Shown here: positions 53,017-61,757 of the stretch, in pieces
How positions within the stretch are numbered: position 1 is the first letter of the stretch
Layout of the letters: the number at the start of each line of letters is the position of its first letter
Assembly: GCA_964384375.1 (NCBI GenBank)
Contig: CAYLLN010000002.1
Coordinates: 113,340-177,339 of the forward strand
DNA: 64,000 nucleotides
Source: CAYLLN01 sp964384375
GTDB taxonomy: Bacteria; Planctomycetota; Planctomycetia; Pirellulales; Pirellulaceae
Direction of reading: 5' to 3'
Position numbers and translations under genes: made by a program
Notes under the pieces: generated by a model
Seen by the model: the letters and a program-made list of their open reading frames with translations, nothing else
Told to the model about the DNA's origin: nothing
Databases searched by the model: none

Positions 53017-53189
53017 GGCCGTTGGAACAGCTCGACCTGTAGCGCTGGAAAGAGGTAGCGGATCGTATAGACGACGGCAAAGATCCAAAAGCCGATCCAG
53101 ATGGCGCGGACATACCAAGGGATGTCGTTGCCCACGTAATCGTGATGCTGGTGCTCGACATCGGCGGGAGTATTATCGGGTTCGGGCAT
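53013..53189 (-). CDS. Small single-TM protein of the cbb3 operon
   Basis: 58 residues, too short for the usual ORF cutoffs. The reading frame starts MPEPDNTPADVEHQHHDYVG and ends with one TM helix (WYVRAIWIGFWIFAVVYTIRY). It sits between two cbb3 genes with its TGA overlapping the ATG of ccoI (ATGA), so it is clearly a translated gene. It is a candidate assembly factor or small oxidase subunit (the CcoQ position). Confidence 0.8.
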   Translation of the reverse strand: MPEPDNTPADVEHQHHDYVGNDIPWYVRAIWIGFWIFAVVYTIRYLFPALQVELFQRP

Positions 53190-53219
53190 GGGTACACGTA
53201 GTTTGTTGGTTGATGGAAC

Positions 53220-53516
53220 TTAGCCGGCGCGATTGAGTAAGTCCTCCCGTTCCAGCATCTCCGTCTTCGGCCGCTCGATATCGCGAAACATCCCGCGAGC
53301 GGCAGCCCAGAGCAGCAAGCAGAAGAATCCCAGGCTGGCGAGCAGGTAGTTCATGATCGGAGCGACGGCAAACGCGCCGGAGGCATCTCCCTGGGCGACA
53401 TGCACCAGTTCGATGAACTTCCCCACAAAGCCGTAGCCGCTGGGGATCAGGATCAGCACGGCAAGGAGCAGTGTGGTGCTCGTCTGCCATTTGCCGGCGT
53501 TGGTGCTCGTGCTCAT
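53220..53516 (-). CDS. Small two-TM membrane protein of the cbb3 operon
   Basis: 98 residues. TM helices TTLLLAVLILIPSGYGFVGKF and YLLASLGFFCLLLWAAARGMF. Its ATG overlaps the stop of ccoO (TAATG). It is probably an oxidase subunit or assembly protein of planctomycete cbb3 operons. The gap to the 58-residue gene is 30 nt. Confidence 0.7.
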   Translation of the reverse strand: MSTSTNAGKWQTSTTLLLAVLILIPSGYGFVGKFIELVHVAQGDASGAFAVAPIMNYLLASLGFFCLLLWAAARGMFRDIERPKTEMLEREDLLNRAG

Positions 53517-54241
53517 TAGTCTTCTCCCCGCGCTTCGTCCAACTCTTCGTAATACGGATAGCTCTCCTGCCACGAGCCGAGCCACTGCACGTAGGCAATC
53601 AGGGCCAGCCCGCGGCGGTTCGGCTTGTCAGGTGAGCCGGCAAAGAGCCACGGATACTCAGGCATCGGCGAACCGGTCGAAACCATCGTCGGCTGGAAGA
53701 AGTGCACGGCGTGCCAGTCATTGCTGCGGCGCCCCCCTTCGCGAGAAAGGTCGGGTCCGACACGCCGCGTGCCGAACATCACCGGCCGCTGCAACTCGTT
53801 TTGATACTCTTCGGTCTTGCTGACCGGGCCGAAGCGGAGCGATTCGTTCGAAACCGGCCGCACATACTGGCTGTGGCAGTGCCAGCACCCTTCGCCGATA
53901 TAGACCTGCCGGCCCAATCGCAACGCTTCGGCAGCGACTGCGGTCTCTTGCTGGCGGATCGCGGTGTTGTCCGTTTCGACCTGTTGCTTCTCGGCGTCGG
54001 TTGCACCCGGGGGTGCTTCCTTCAGATCGGGCAGGTCGCCGAAGGCGGCTTGGAATGGCTCGGGCCAGCGCCGCTGCAAGTCGCGGAACTGTCGTACGAG
54101 TCGCGGGTTGACGACCTCCTCGGCCGATTTCTCGGGGAGATCCTTGTACATAATCATCGGCAGCGCGCCGTTACTGACGAAAGCGAAGACAAAGAAGCCC
54201 ACGCCCGCGATGAACAGGATGCCGGTTTTGGATTCGAACAT
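53516..54241 (-). CDS. ccoO: Cytochrome c oxidase cbb3-type subunit II (CcoO)
   Basis: 241 residues. One N-terminal TM helix (TGILFIAGVGFFVFAFVSNG) and one heme c site CWHCH (119-123). The family signature GCWHCHSQYVRPV, GPDLSREGGRRSNDWHAVHFFQP and TGSPMPEYPWLF, with the Met ligand in the last, are clear. It hands electrons to CcoN. The stop overlaps the next gene's start. Confidence 0.93.
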   Translation of the reverse strand: MFESKTGILFIAGVGFFVFAFVSNGALPMIMYKDLPEKSAEEVVNPRLVRQFRDLQRRWPEPFQAAFGDLPDLKEAPPGATDAEKQQVETDNTAIRQQETAVAAEALRLGRQVYIGEGCWHCHSQYVRPVSNESLRFGPVSKTEEYQNELQRPVMFGTRRVGPDLSREGGRRSNDWHAVHFFQPTMVSTGSPMPEYPWLFAGSPDKPNRRGLALIAYVQWLGSWQESYPYYEELDEARGED

Positions 54242-54250
54242 GGCTAGAGG

Positions 54251-55747
54251 TCAGGCACCGAGGGCCGCGACGGAGGTTGACGTGGTTGTCGCTGGCGAGG
54301 TAGCTCCCCGCGCGGTCATCCACAGGTTGTAAAGGAAGCACAAAAGCCCGCCGAACATCGCCAGGCCGGCGACCGCTCGCACATGCCAGAATGGGAGCGA
54401 GCCATCGACCGATGCCTCCCACGGCATCAGAGCGGCCCAGTAGTAGCCTTGAAACACACCCGCCAGCGTCAGGTCGAGGAACATCACAAACAGCCCGACC
54501 GCCGACAGCCAGTAGTGCCACTCGCACAGTTTGCGGCTGTACCACTCGCGGCCGTACAAGCGGGGAAACAGGTAGGTCATGATCCCGAAAAGCCACATCG
54601 AGAAGACGCCGAACATCACGAGGTGGGCGTGGCCGACGACCCAGTCGGTGAAGTGAATCAGCTTCTGAAACGTCAGCGTCACCTGCAGAGCGCACTGAAA
54701 GCAGGTGATGAAATAGAAAATCATGCCGGTATAGAAGTAGCGAATCGGCAAATTGTCGAAGAACGCGCGACCCCGCCCCCAGAGCGTGCCAAAAAAGTTG
54801 ATGACCACCGTGGCGACGACCAGTTCGACGGCGATCGTCGAAATAACCGCCCCGTATTGCAGGAACATCGGGATCGGCGTGTAGAGGAAGTGGTGAATCC
54901 CCTGCAGCGGATAGAAGAACGCCAGGCCCCAGAAGCCGACAAGCGACAGGCCGTGGCTCCAGATCGGCTTTTTGAGCATGATCGGCACGAAGTAGTACAT
55001 TAGGCCCCAGCCGAGCGGCGTGACGAACAGGCCGACGAGGTCGTGAATGAAGAGGCCGCCGATCGCGCCGGCACTGGTGCCCGCAACGGTGTATTCGGGT
55101 AGCAGGTTCCCCATCGCGACGGTCAGCGGCGTCCAGACGAACATCGCCATGAAGTACCAGAGCGTGACGTACTGCGGCCCTTTCGTCCGGGCGATCGGGA
55201 TCATAAAGTTCCACGCCACGAGCAACAGTCCCACGAGCGAGAGCGGGTCGATCCAGAACGGCGTTTCGCCCCATTCCAGCCCCTGCGCTCCGAGGCTCAT
55301 CGGCAGCCGCCAGGTTTTGGCCAGTTCCATCACCCACGGCTGATCTTGCAGCGTGGGGCCAATGATGATGCCCACGGCCGTGCTGAGAACGATGAACTGC
55401 CAGGCGAAGAAGATGAAATACGACAGGTAGGTGCTGGCGACCTTGTGAAACGTCAGTCGCGGCACCGCCCAGTGGAGCGCGCCGAGGAAGGCATTCGCCA
55501 GAAAGCCGTAAGCGATGGCGTTGGTGTGAATCATCCGCCAACGGCCGGGCGAGAAGAGCTCGATCCCCCGGAGCGGATTCTCGCTGACGAGCTGCAGCGC
55601 CATCAGCAAGCCGGCGAGCATCGAGATCGAGATGAACGTGAGTGCGGCATAGAAATACCACTTCACCAGTCGCTCATCGACCAGATCGGCATGTTTCGGC
55701 GCGCCTTCCGGCGCGGTCGTTGCGGTCATCGTCACAGACTCGGACAT
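54251..55747 (-). CDS. ccoN: Cytochrome c oxidase cbb3-type subunit I (CcoN)
   Basis: 498 residues, about twelve TM helices. Low-spin heme His in RMIHTNAIAYGF, CuB-type ligands near LFIHDLVGLF and GIHHFLYT, and heme b3/heme b His pair in DWVVGHAHLVMFG. A central LMYYFVP strand is also typical. It reduces oxygen to water at the inner membrane and pumps protons. ATG 55747 is taken as start; the open frame to 56275 overlaps the gene upstream and is not CcoN-like. CcoO follows with a 9-nt gap. Confidence 0.94.
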   Translation of the reverse strand: MSESVTMTATTAPEGAPKHADLVDERLVKWYFYAALTFISISMLAGLLMALQLVSENPLRGIELFSPGRWRMIHTNAIAYGFLANAFLGALHWAVPRLTFHKVASTYLSYFIFFAWQFIVLSTAVGIIIGPTLQDQPWVMELAKTWRLPMSLGAQGLEWGETPFWIDPLSLVGLLLVAWNFMIPIARTKGPQYVTLWYFMAMFVWTPLTVAMGNLLPEYTVAGTSAGAIGGLFIHDLVGLFVTPLGWGLMYYFVPIMLKKPIWSHGLSLVGFWGLAFFYPLQGIHHFLYTPIPMFLQYGAVISTIAVELVVATVVINFFGTLWGRGRAFFDNLPIRYFYTGMIFYFITCFQCALQVTLTFQKLIHFTDWVVGHAHLVMFGVFSMWLFGIMTYLFPRLYGREWYSRKLCEWHYWLSAVGLFVMFLDLTLAGVFQGYYWAALMPWEASVDGSLPFWHVRAVAGLAMFGGLLCFLYNLWMTARGATSPATTTSTSVAALGA

Positions 55748-55749
55748 GG

Positions 55750-56382
55750 TCACTCCGTCGTTACTCGGTACGGCTCGAAAACGCCCAGCGGATAGACGAT
55801 CGCCATCGTCCAGCCGAACACGAGGTGCGTGAGCACGGCGACCCACACGGGGATTTCGGTCACGATCCAGTTGCCGCCAAACAGCAGCGGTTGAATCCAC
55901 GCCAGCAGCAGGTAGTAGTTGACGACCCAGATCACGAGACTGAGCACGCTGGCGATTGCCAGCCGCTTGGCGAGCGAGGCTCGATCGGCGAGACGGCTGA
56001 GGACGACCTGATAAATCACCCCCAGGAGCATGCCCGTGGCGATGTAGAGACAGCAGCCGATGATGAGGGCCAGGCCGCCGTCCCCCTGATCCAATTGCAG
56101 GTCGAGCGCCTTTCGCCCGAGGCCGAAAGTAAGATAGACGCGGATGAGCTGCAGCGGATGCTGGCCGACGAGCGCCGCGCCGACGATGTTGAACAGCAGA
56201 CTGACCACCGCTCCCACCATGCCGAGGAAAAACCCGGCAACGGCGTAGTACGTCAGGTAGTAACCGCGGGTCCACTCGCGGCTCTTTGGCGCGGCGGCGG
56301 TCGCTTCGGCTTCGAGTTGGGCCACGCGGGTCCGCAGCTCGGCCAGTTCGCGTTCGACGGTGGTGAAGTCTCGTTCGGTCAT
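55750..56382 (-). CDS. Membrane protein with N-terminal coiled coil, cbb3 operon
   Basis: 210 residues. A coiled-coil-like start (FTTVERELAELRTRVAQLEAE), then TM helices: YAVAGFFLGMVGAVVSLLFN, LALIIGCCLYIATGMLLGVIY, LAIASVLSLVIWVVNYYLL and VAVLTHLVFGWTMAIVYPL. It lies 2 nt before the CcoN gene. No named subunit fits; this is probably an assembly or regulatory component. Confidence 0.65.
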   Translation of the reverse strand: MTERDFTTVERELAELRTRVAQLEAEATAAAPKSREWTRGYYLTYYAVAGFFLGMVGAVVSLLFNIVGAALVGQHPLQLIRVYLTFGLGRKALDLQLDQGDGGLALIIGCCLYIATGMLLGVIYQVVLSRLADRASLAKRLAIASVLSLVIWVVNYYLLLAWIQPLLFGGNWIVTEIPVWVAVLTHLVFGWTMAIVYPLGVFEPYRVTTE

Positions 56383-56434
56383 GGAAAATAGGGTCAGGAA
56401 GGTATGCCGGGGAACTCGATGCATGGCGCGCCGC

Positions 56435-57586
56435 CTATCCGCCGCCCGCCGCTGGCGTTTCAGCTCCGGCCGCTTGCTGCAGTTTCTGCTGCTCCTCGAG
56501 CTGCTTCCGAATCGCCTCGTCGATGACGTCTCGCGGCAGCGGCTTTCCTTCGACGACGCTGGTGACGAAGTGGACCATGTTCCAGATCGTCTCGCTTCGC
56601 TGGGCTTCGGTTTCGTTCTTGGTGCTGTCGGGTTGAGCGAACGCGGGCATCGGCGTGGCGTTGATGCCGGCATAGATGCGGCGATAGATATCGACGGGGC
56701 GGCGGCCGCCGTGTAGCGTGCCGGTGGTCAGGTCGGCTGCGAAGGCGACTCGCCCCCAATCGTCCTTGCCTACATCCTGAGCCGGATTGCCGCGACCATC
56801 CCGTCCGTGGCACTTGTAGCAGTTGAGTTCGACGAACGCCTTGGCCCCGGCAGCGACGTTTTCGGGTGTGGCCTTCGTCTGCGGAGTAAGCGGCCGCACA
56901 ATGAATTCATCAGCCGCGGCCCACGTGGCGGCGACGGCCTGCGCGTGCTCGGCAATCATGTCGGGCGGAATGTCGTCTTCCTCCCCCAGTTCCTGCTCCG
57001 AGGCCCGCATCAGGCGATATTCGACCTCGCCGCGCGAACTGAGCAAAATGACATAATCGATCACCGCCTCCAGATCCTCCTCGGACATGAAGCGAAACGT
57101 CGGCATGCTCGTTCCCTTCGCGCCGCGGCGGATGATACGGCCCAGGTCTTCCCGCCGCGGCTTCGTTCCGCGCGGCGTGCTGGTGAACTTGAATTTGCCG
57201 AGCCGATAATCGCGCGGCGGCGGGTTCAGGTACGCCGCGGCGGGGCCTTGGCCGTCGCCGGTTACGCCGTGACAACCGGCACACTGGCGGAGGTAAACTT
57301 CGCGGCCACGAGCCAATTGCTGACGATCGAACTGGTCGATGAGGAGCGGCTCGGTTGCATCGGCCGGCTGTTGGTCCTCGGGTGCCACGACGAGCAGTCG
57401 CGGACTGCGGGCGGTGCCAAAGAGCTTTTCGAGCGCAGCCGCGATCTGCGACTGGTGTTTGGCGGGAAACTCGGCCAGCTCCGCGCGGGGCGCAAAGGTC
57501 TGCTCCGCCTGCCGGGAACAGCCGGCGATGTGCAGCGCGAGCCAGCCGGCAAGGAGCAACAGGAATGTCGTCGGACGAAGCAACAT
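56435..57586 (-). CDS. Diheme c-type cytochrome lipoprotein (CcoP-like role)
   Basis: 383 residues. A lipobox at AGC (21-23) follows a hydrophobic start. Two heme c sites are visible, CAGCH (102-106) and CYKCH (256-260), each with a following Met-rich or MPTF/MPAF segment supplying the sixth ligand. CcoP normally has an N-terminal TM and two cytochrome c domains; here a lipid anchor replaces the TM. This looks like the functional CcoP of this operon. Confidence 0.87.
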   Translation of the reverse strand: MLLRPTTFLLLLAGWLALHIAGCSRQAEQTFAPRAELAEFPAKHQSQIAAALEKLFGTARSPRLLVVAPEDQQPADATEPLLIDQFDRQQLARGREVYLRQCAGCHGVTGDGQGPAAAYLNPPPRDYRLGKFKFTSTPRGTKPRREDLGRIIRRGAKGTSMPTFRFMSEEDLEAVIDYVILLSSRGEVEYRLMRASEQELGEEDDIPPDMIAEHAQAVAATWAAADEFIVRPLTPQTKATPENVAAGAKAFVELNCYKCHGRDGRGNPAQDVGKDDWGRVAFAADLTTGTLHGGRRPVDIYRRIYAGINATPMPAFAQPDSTKNETEAQRSETIWNMVHFVTSVVEGKPLPRDVIDEAIRKQLEEQQKLQQAAGAETPAAGGG

Positions 57587-57659
57587 GAGTGCGATGGGGT
57601 GGGAAAACGAAGCGAGCGCAAAACTGACTCGGAGAGGGTGAATGAACGGTGCTTCGCGG

Positions 57660-58082
57660 CTATTTCCGCTGCTCTTCGCGAAGCTGTTTGTGGCAGTTCA
57701 CACAGCTGATGGTGAGCTGCGTGAAGGCCAGGGCCGCTCCTTCGACGTTGTCGCGCTTCGCCTGCCGCAGGATTTCTTCGTTGGCGTCGTCGAACATTTC
57801 GAGCTGCTTCCGATAGCCGGGCGTGCGCGAGCGGACGAACGCCTCGATCTTGCCGAGCGTTCGCATCGACTCGGCATTGGTGGCGATCTTATCGAAGTCG
57901 GCCGTGGCGATGCCCGCCAGGATGTTTTGCGAGTATTCGAGCTTCTTTCGCATCCACACGCTCGCCTCGTCGGATGTTGCCGGCTTGTTCTCTTGGGCCA
58001 GCGCCGGCGCTGTGAGAGCGAGGAAACAGATGCCGCCGATCACAAGTGCGCACAGACTCACGAGCAAAGGATGAACCTGCAT
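57660..58082 (-). CDS. Cytochrome c'-like protein
   Basis: 140 residues with a signal peptide (about residue 30) and a helical body ending in CVNCH (127-131). The C-terminal heme site in a four-helix-bundle-like protein is characteristic of cytochrome c'/c556. It is periplasmic and may bind NO or serve as electron carrier. It is the first gene of the cbb3 oxidase operon (73 nt upstream of the diheme cytochrome gene). Confidence 0.85.
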   Translation of the reverse strand: MQVHPLLVSLCALVIGGICFLALTAPALAQENKPATSDEASVWMRKKLEYSQNILAGIATADFDKIATNAESMRTLGKIEAFVRSRTPGYRKQLEMFDDANEEILRQAKRDNVEGAALAFTQLTISCVNCHKQLREEQRK

Positions 58083-58383
58083 GGAACGCGCTCCCTGATT
58101 GCGAAAATGGTGCACTTCTGGACTGCCTGTGGGCAATGCACATTCCGCGCCGCGAGCGAATTCGCCCGGTTGTGCCGCACGTTCCTCGAAACGAGCGACG
58201 ATCGAGTGTGCGAACCAGCGTCAACTGACCGTGCAAGCGCGCGTTTTCGCACAGGCTTGGCTCATCGAGGCTGTTGCGGCGGCTTGTTCCACTCGTGGGA
58301 GTGCGTTACGCTCGCGCCCTGATGGACTGATGGGATGAAATGAAGCCAACCGACTCGAACGACACCAGGGTTGCCGTGGGACG
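58083..58383. other. Divergent promoter region
   Basis: 301 nt between the oxidase operon (minus) and the SGNH hydrolase gene (plus). I see no hairpin, repeat or clear box here. The oxidase promoter must be in this stretch; an FNR/ANR-type box was looked for and not found. Confidence 0.5.
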
Positions 58384-59628
58384 ATGAGCAAATTCAATGC
58401 AGTGAACTCGAACGTAAGCGTCAGGGGCAACATTCTGACGCTGATTACGTGCTTGGCTTTGGCGATGGCCCTCTGCAATCGCGAGGCAGCCGGTCAGGAT
58501 GGCCAGCCCCAATCCTCCATTGAGCCAGCCAAGCCGAAGTGGAGCTACTCGCCGGAACTCATGCGTCCGTTCTGGCAAGGGGAGACGATGGAAGGAGAGT
58601 CGGTGCTCTTCATGAAGGACCCCAAGACGGGTGAAGCACGGGCGTCCGTCCTGTTTCCCATTCGAGAGATCGTGGCGATTCGCAATTCCGCCGGCGATGT
58701 GATTTACGAGAGCGGAAAGGATTTTGTCTGGAAGCCCGAGTCGCGAGAAATCACGCTGCCGGTGGGCTCCCGAATACCCTCGCGCACGCCGGAGGAGCTG
58801 CGGCGTCCGGCGAAATCGCAGCGCTACGCACTGACGCATCGCGACGGCAACGGAGAGATCTTCTTCGGGGCGCGCCTCGAATATGCCGAGATGCAGACCT
58901 GCATCACGTATCGGCATGCGCCCGATCTGTGGAAGTCGTCCGTGCCGAAGTTTGATCCGCTAGGCCTGCCGCGCACGCTCGCGAGGCTGCAAAAGCAGCA
59001 GCCCCTGTCGATCGTGGTTCTGGGGGACAGCATTTCGACCGGTGCGAATGCTTCGGGAATGTTCGACGCGGCGCCGTTTCAGCCCGCCTATCCCGAGCTG
59101 GTTCGACAGCATCTCGAACATCGCTTTCACGGGAAGGTGACGCTCGTGAATCTCTCGGTCGGTGGCACCGACACGCCGTGGGCGCTGGGCAACCTCGACA
59201 AAGTCGCCGAAGCGAAGCCCGATCTCTTGATCGTGGCGTTTGGCATGAACGACGCGGCTGGTCGCCCCGCCGACGAATACCATTCGAACCTTCGCAAGCT
59301 CCTCGACCAGGTTCGCGGCCGGCTGCCGGAGTGCGAGTACGTGCTTGTCGCCCCGATGCTGGGAAATCGCGACTGGACGCGGCTGAATGCCGACCTGTTT
59401 CCGCAGTATCGCGACAAACTCAAGGAGCTAACGGGACCGGGTGTTGCCCTGGCCGACCTGACCGCCGTCTGGACTCGGTTTCTGGAACTCAAGCCCGACT
59501 GGGATCAGACCGGCAACGGGGTCAATCATCCCAATGACTTTGGTCACCGGGTGTATGCCCAGGTCATCTCGACGTTGCTAGTCCCGCCTGATGAGTCGCC
59601 TGCAAGCAAGCCTGAGACGAACAAGTGA
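58384..59628 (+). CDS. Secreted SGNH/GDSL-type hydrolase
   Basis: 414 residues. Signal sequence (about 1-37). An N-terminal beta-rich domain (about 50-190) precedes the SGNH domain. Ser216 is in VVLGDSIS, an Asn/Gly block is FGMND, and the C-terminal Asp-His pair is NDFGHRVYAQ. It probably deacylates polysaccharides or esters outside the cytoplasm. The stop overlaps the RidA gene's start (GTGATG), so the two are likely co-transcribed. Confidence 0.9.
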   Translation: MSKFNAVNSNVSVRGNILTLITCLALAMALCNREAAGQDGQPQSSIEPAKPKWSYSPELMRPFWQGETMEGESVLFMKDPKTGEARASVLFPIREIVAIRNSAGDVIYESGKDFVWKPESREITLPVGSRIPSRTPEELRRPAKSQRYALTHRDGNGEIFFGARLEYAEMQTCITYRHAPDLWKSSVPKFDPLGLPRTLARLQKQQPLSIVVLGDSISTGANASGMFDAAPFQPAYPELVRQHLEHRFHGKVTLVNLSVGGTDTPWALGNLDKVAEAKPDLLIVAFGMNDAAGRPADEYHSNLRKLLDQVRGRLPECEYVLVAPMLGNRDWTRLNADLFPQYRDKLKELTGPGVALADLTAVWTRFLELKPDWDQTGNGVNHPNDFGHRVYAQVISTLLVPPDESPASKPETNK

Positions 59629-59993
59629 TGGGACCGGAGGACGGCATGGGCGAGATTGTTCGTCGGGGTTCATCGCCCCGCTGGTCGGATGTGGTCATCC
59701 ATGCGGGGGTGGCCCGCTGGGTCGAAGTGGCCGAGGACGGGACGCAGGACGCGGCGGGGCAGATCGCCCAAGTGCTGAGCCAGATCGATGCCACGCTTGT
59801 GCAGATTGGGAGCGACCGGACGCGGCTACTGGAGATCGTCGTCTTCCTGGCCGATTTGTCCGATGCCCCGGTGCTCAATCGCCTGTGGGACGAATGGGTT
59901 CCTGCCGGGCATATACCGATTCGGGCGTGCGTGCAGGCGGGCCTGTCGGCCGGCTATCGCGTCGAAATGATCGTGACGGCTGCGGCGAAGTGA
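59628..59993 (+). CDS. RidA/YjgF-family protein
   Basis: 121 residues. RidA features: SDVVIHAGVARWVEV, TLVQIGSDRTRLLEIVVFLAD and IPIRACVQAGL with the conserved Arg that holds the carboxylate of imine intermediates. It hydrolyses reactive enamine/imine intermediates in the cytoplasm. Start ATG 59628 overlaps the SGNH stop. Confidence 0.9.
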   Translation: MGPEDGMGEIVRRGSSPRWSDVVIHAGVARWVEVAEDGTQDAAGQIAQVLSQIDATLVQIGSDRTRLLEIVVFLADLSDAPVLNRLWDEWVPAGHIPIRACVQAGLSAGYRVEMIVTAAAK

Positions 59994-60020
59994 AACGAAC
60001 CGAGCCCTGCGACCGCGGGA

Positions 60021-61337
60021 TTAGAAATCCCAGTTCATGCCGAAGTTGATCCCCTGCAGCCAGTAGTTCTCGTCCTCGAACTCGAATGCTGGGCGGGCTT
60101 CGCCAATCACCGGGCCGACTAGCTGTGTCGGATTCACGCCAGTGTCGATCTGCCGGCCCGACGTGACCACGTCGCTCCACCAGATGATTGAGTAGCCGAC
60201 GTGGAAGCTGCAGCTGGGCGTCACGTGGTATTTCAGATTGAGCGTGAATTCGGGGATGTACGCAAACCGGTCGCGTGAGTATTCGCCGATGTTCGTCGGC
60301 TGGGCGAGCAATCCGCCGGGCAGATTCAGACCGGGCGTCACCTCGGTGCGGCCGCTAATCGAAACCCGCTGGTTGGTCACACCTAGGGCGATCTTGCCGA
60401 GGGCTTCGACCGACCAGCAACCTCGCATCATCTGTCCCTTCATGCCGACCTGGCCGCCGTGGAATTCGTTCTGCGTCGCGAAGCGGTCGCGAATGTCGAA
60501 CTGCACGTTGAACTGGTCGATCACGTGCGTGCTGTCGATCAGGAGTCGATCGTCCAGCCGCATGAACTGGTAACCGGCGATCAGATCGACGCGGCGGCAG
60601 CGGTCCCGTTCCATCATGATCGTGAAGAACGCTTCCGCGCCGAGGAAATTCTGGTTGCTGTAGCTGGCGTCGATGCTGCCGGTGACGAGGCCGGGATAGT
60701 TGATCAACAGGGCGTCATCGATGTCGAGCAGCACGTTATAGAACGGCCGGGCGAGGATCGGATCGCCGTCGGCAGCGCTGCGCTGGAAGTTGTCGGTCGC
60801 TCCGCCGGTGCCATAAAACCGGCCGCCAGCTCCGACGTTGTGTGCGTCGTCGAGCCAAATGCCGAAGGTCACGCGGCCGCCGGGCTGCACTTCGTCGCCG
60901 AGGTAGCTCTGGCCGAAGAGAATCGTCGCATCGGGAAGGACGCCGGCATCGGCCTGCGGAGTGCCGTCGGGGCTGGTGGTCACCAGCGGCGGCGTGACTC
61001 CACCCTTGGCCCACCAGAGCAGGAACTCGGCGCTACCCCACAAATCGAGCCGCCGGCAGCAGGACGAGCATCCCCCGCAACCACCGTCGTAGCAGCAAGT
61101 GTCCTCGGCCGGGCACGGATTCGAGCAACTCGGCGCCCAGTTCTCGTAGCTCGCCAGCGAGGCGATGCGGCTGCTCACATCCTGCGCCGTCTCGTAGTCG
61201 GCCGTGGCGACTCCCTCAGCCGCCGTCTCGGTTTGCGGCACTTGTGTTTGCGGCCCTGGGGCTTCCTGAGCGGGGGCCAGTGCCGGCCAAACCGCCACGC
61301 ACGCCACGCTCGCCAGAAGTATCGTCGTGAGTTTCAT
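60021..61337 (-). CDS. BBP7-family outer-membrane beta-barrel protein
   Basis: 438 residues. A signal peptide (cleavage about 23), a Cys-rich segment near residues 70-93 with ten Cys (several in CxxC-like pairs), then a beta-barrel with alternating polar/aromatic strands (LDLWGSAEFLLWWAKGG, the BBP7 opening) and a C-terminal strand ending WLQGINFGMNWDF. BBP7 proteins are a planctomycete outer-membrane/beta-propeller-type group. Start ATG 61337 gives the signal peptide. Confidence 0.9.
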   Translation of the reverse strand: MKLTTILLASVACVAVWPALAPAQEAPGPQTQVPQTETAAEGVATADYETAQDVSSRIASLASYENWAPSCSNPCPAEDTCCYDGGCGGCSSCCRRLDLWGSAEFLLWWAKGGVTPPLVTTSPDGTPQADAGVLPDATILFGQSYLGDEVQPGGRVTFGIWLDDAHNVGAGGRFYGTGGATDNFQRSAADGDPILARPFYNVLLDIDDALLINYPGLVTGSIDASYSNQNFLGAEAFFTIMMERDRCRRVDLIAGYQFMRLDDRLLIDSTHVIDQFNVQFDIRDRFATQNEFHGGQVGMKGQMMRGCWSVEALGKIALGVTNQRVSISGRTEVTPGLNLPGGLLAQPTNIGEYSRDRFAYIPEFTLNLKYHVTPSCSFHVGYSIIWWSDVVTSGRQIDTGVNPTQLVGPVIGEARPAFEFEDENYWLQGINFGMNWDF

Positions 61338-61453
61338 GGGCCGCGTCTCTGCCAAGGAAAGTATCGCCGTCGCAAACAACAATCGTCCGGCACAACCGGA
61401 AAATCGAGACAAGTCCGCGTAGGCGGCAAAAATTGCCTAAATCGCCATCCCGT

Positions 61454-61470
61454 AGGCTGGGCTTCAGCCT
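61454..61470. repeat. Short palindrome, AGGCTG/CAGCCT
   Basis: AGGCTG and CAGCCT flank GGCTT. Similar CCCGTAGGCTGGGCTTCAGC sequence is a dispersed type in planctomycete intergenic DNA from general knowledge. Confidence 0.55.
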
Positions 61471-61692
61471 GCCGGAACACCGGTGGCATCGGCCCGCGCA
61501 ATCGGCAATGTCTGCCTAACCCGCTGAATCTCTATTTCGGAACTTCAAGCTGTAACGATTGAGCAGAAAACTCCGCCGCCGCCGTTTCTCTGACCAATTC
61601 CCCCGCTAGCGGGCGTTCGCTATCGGGAAAGCGACAAACGGACGACGAATTCACCGCCAGCCGGTATGATGAAAATGTCCAATGACCAAATC

Positions 61693-61727
61693 CCAATGAC
61701 CAATGGGATTCCTTCATTGGTCATTGG
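61693..61727. repeat. 12-bp inverted repeat before secA-like gene
   Basis: CCAATGACCAAT (61693-61704) and ATTGGTCATTGG (61716-61727) are perfect complements with an 11-nt loop. Extra copies of the arm, AATGACCAA at 61681-61689 and CATTGGTCATT at 61736-61746, flank it. The hairpin ends 30 nt before the ATG of the SecA-like gene. Confidence 0.65.
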
Positions 61728-61757
61728 TGCTTGGACATTGGTCATTCCCTTGCCGTC

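Larger units (their letters stand above)
61338..61757. other. Intergenic region with dispersed hairpins
   Basis: A 420-nt gap between divergent genes. It holds an AGGCTG/CAGCCT palindrome (61454-61470), the ATTGGTCATTGG repeats (61681-61748) and nothing that looks like a gene. Confidence 0.5.

Noticed and set aside
54171..55661. 496-codon open frame on the minus strand, other frame than CcoN
   Set aside because: It overlaps CcoN, whose heme ligands are unambiguous; the sequence is Arg/His-rich shadow coding.
55750..56275. N-terminal extension of the CcoN open frame
   Set aside because: It would overlap the 55750..56382 gene in another frame and lacks any CcoN-like sequence; ATG 55747 gives the conserved start.
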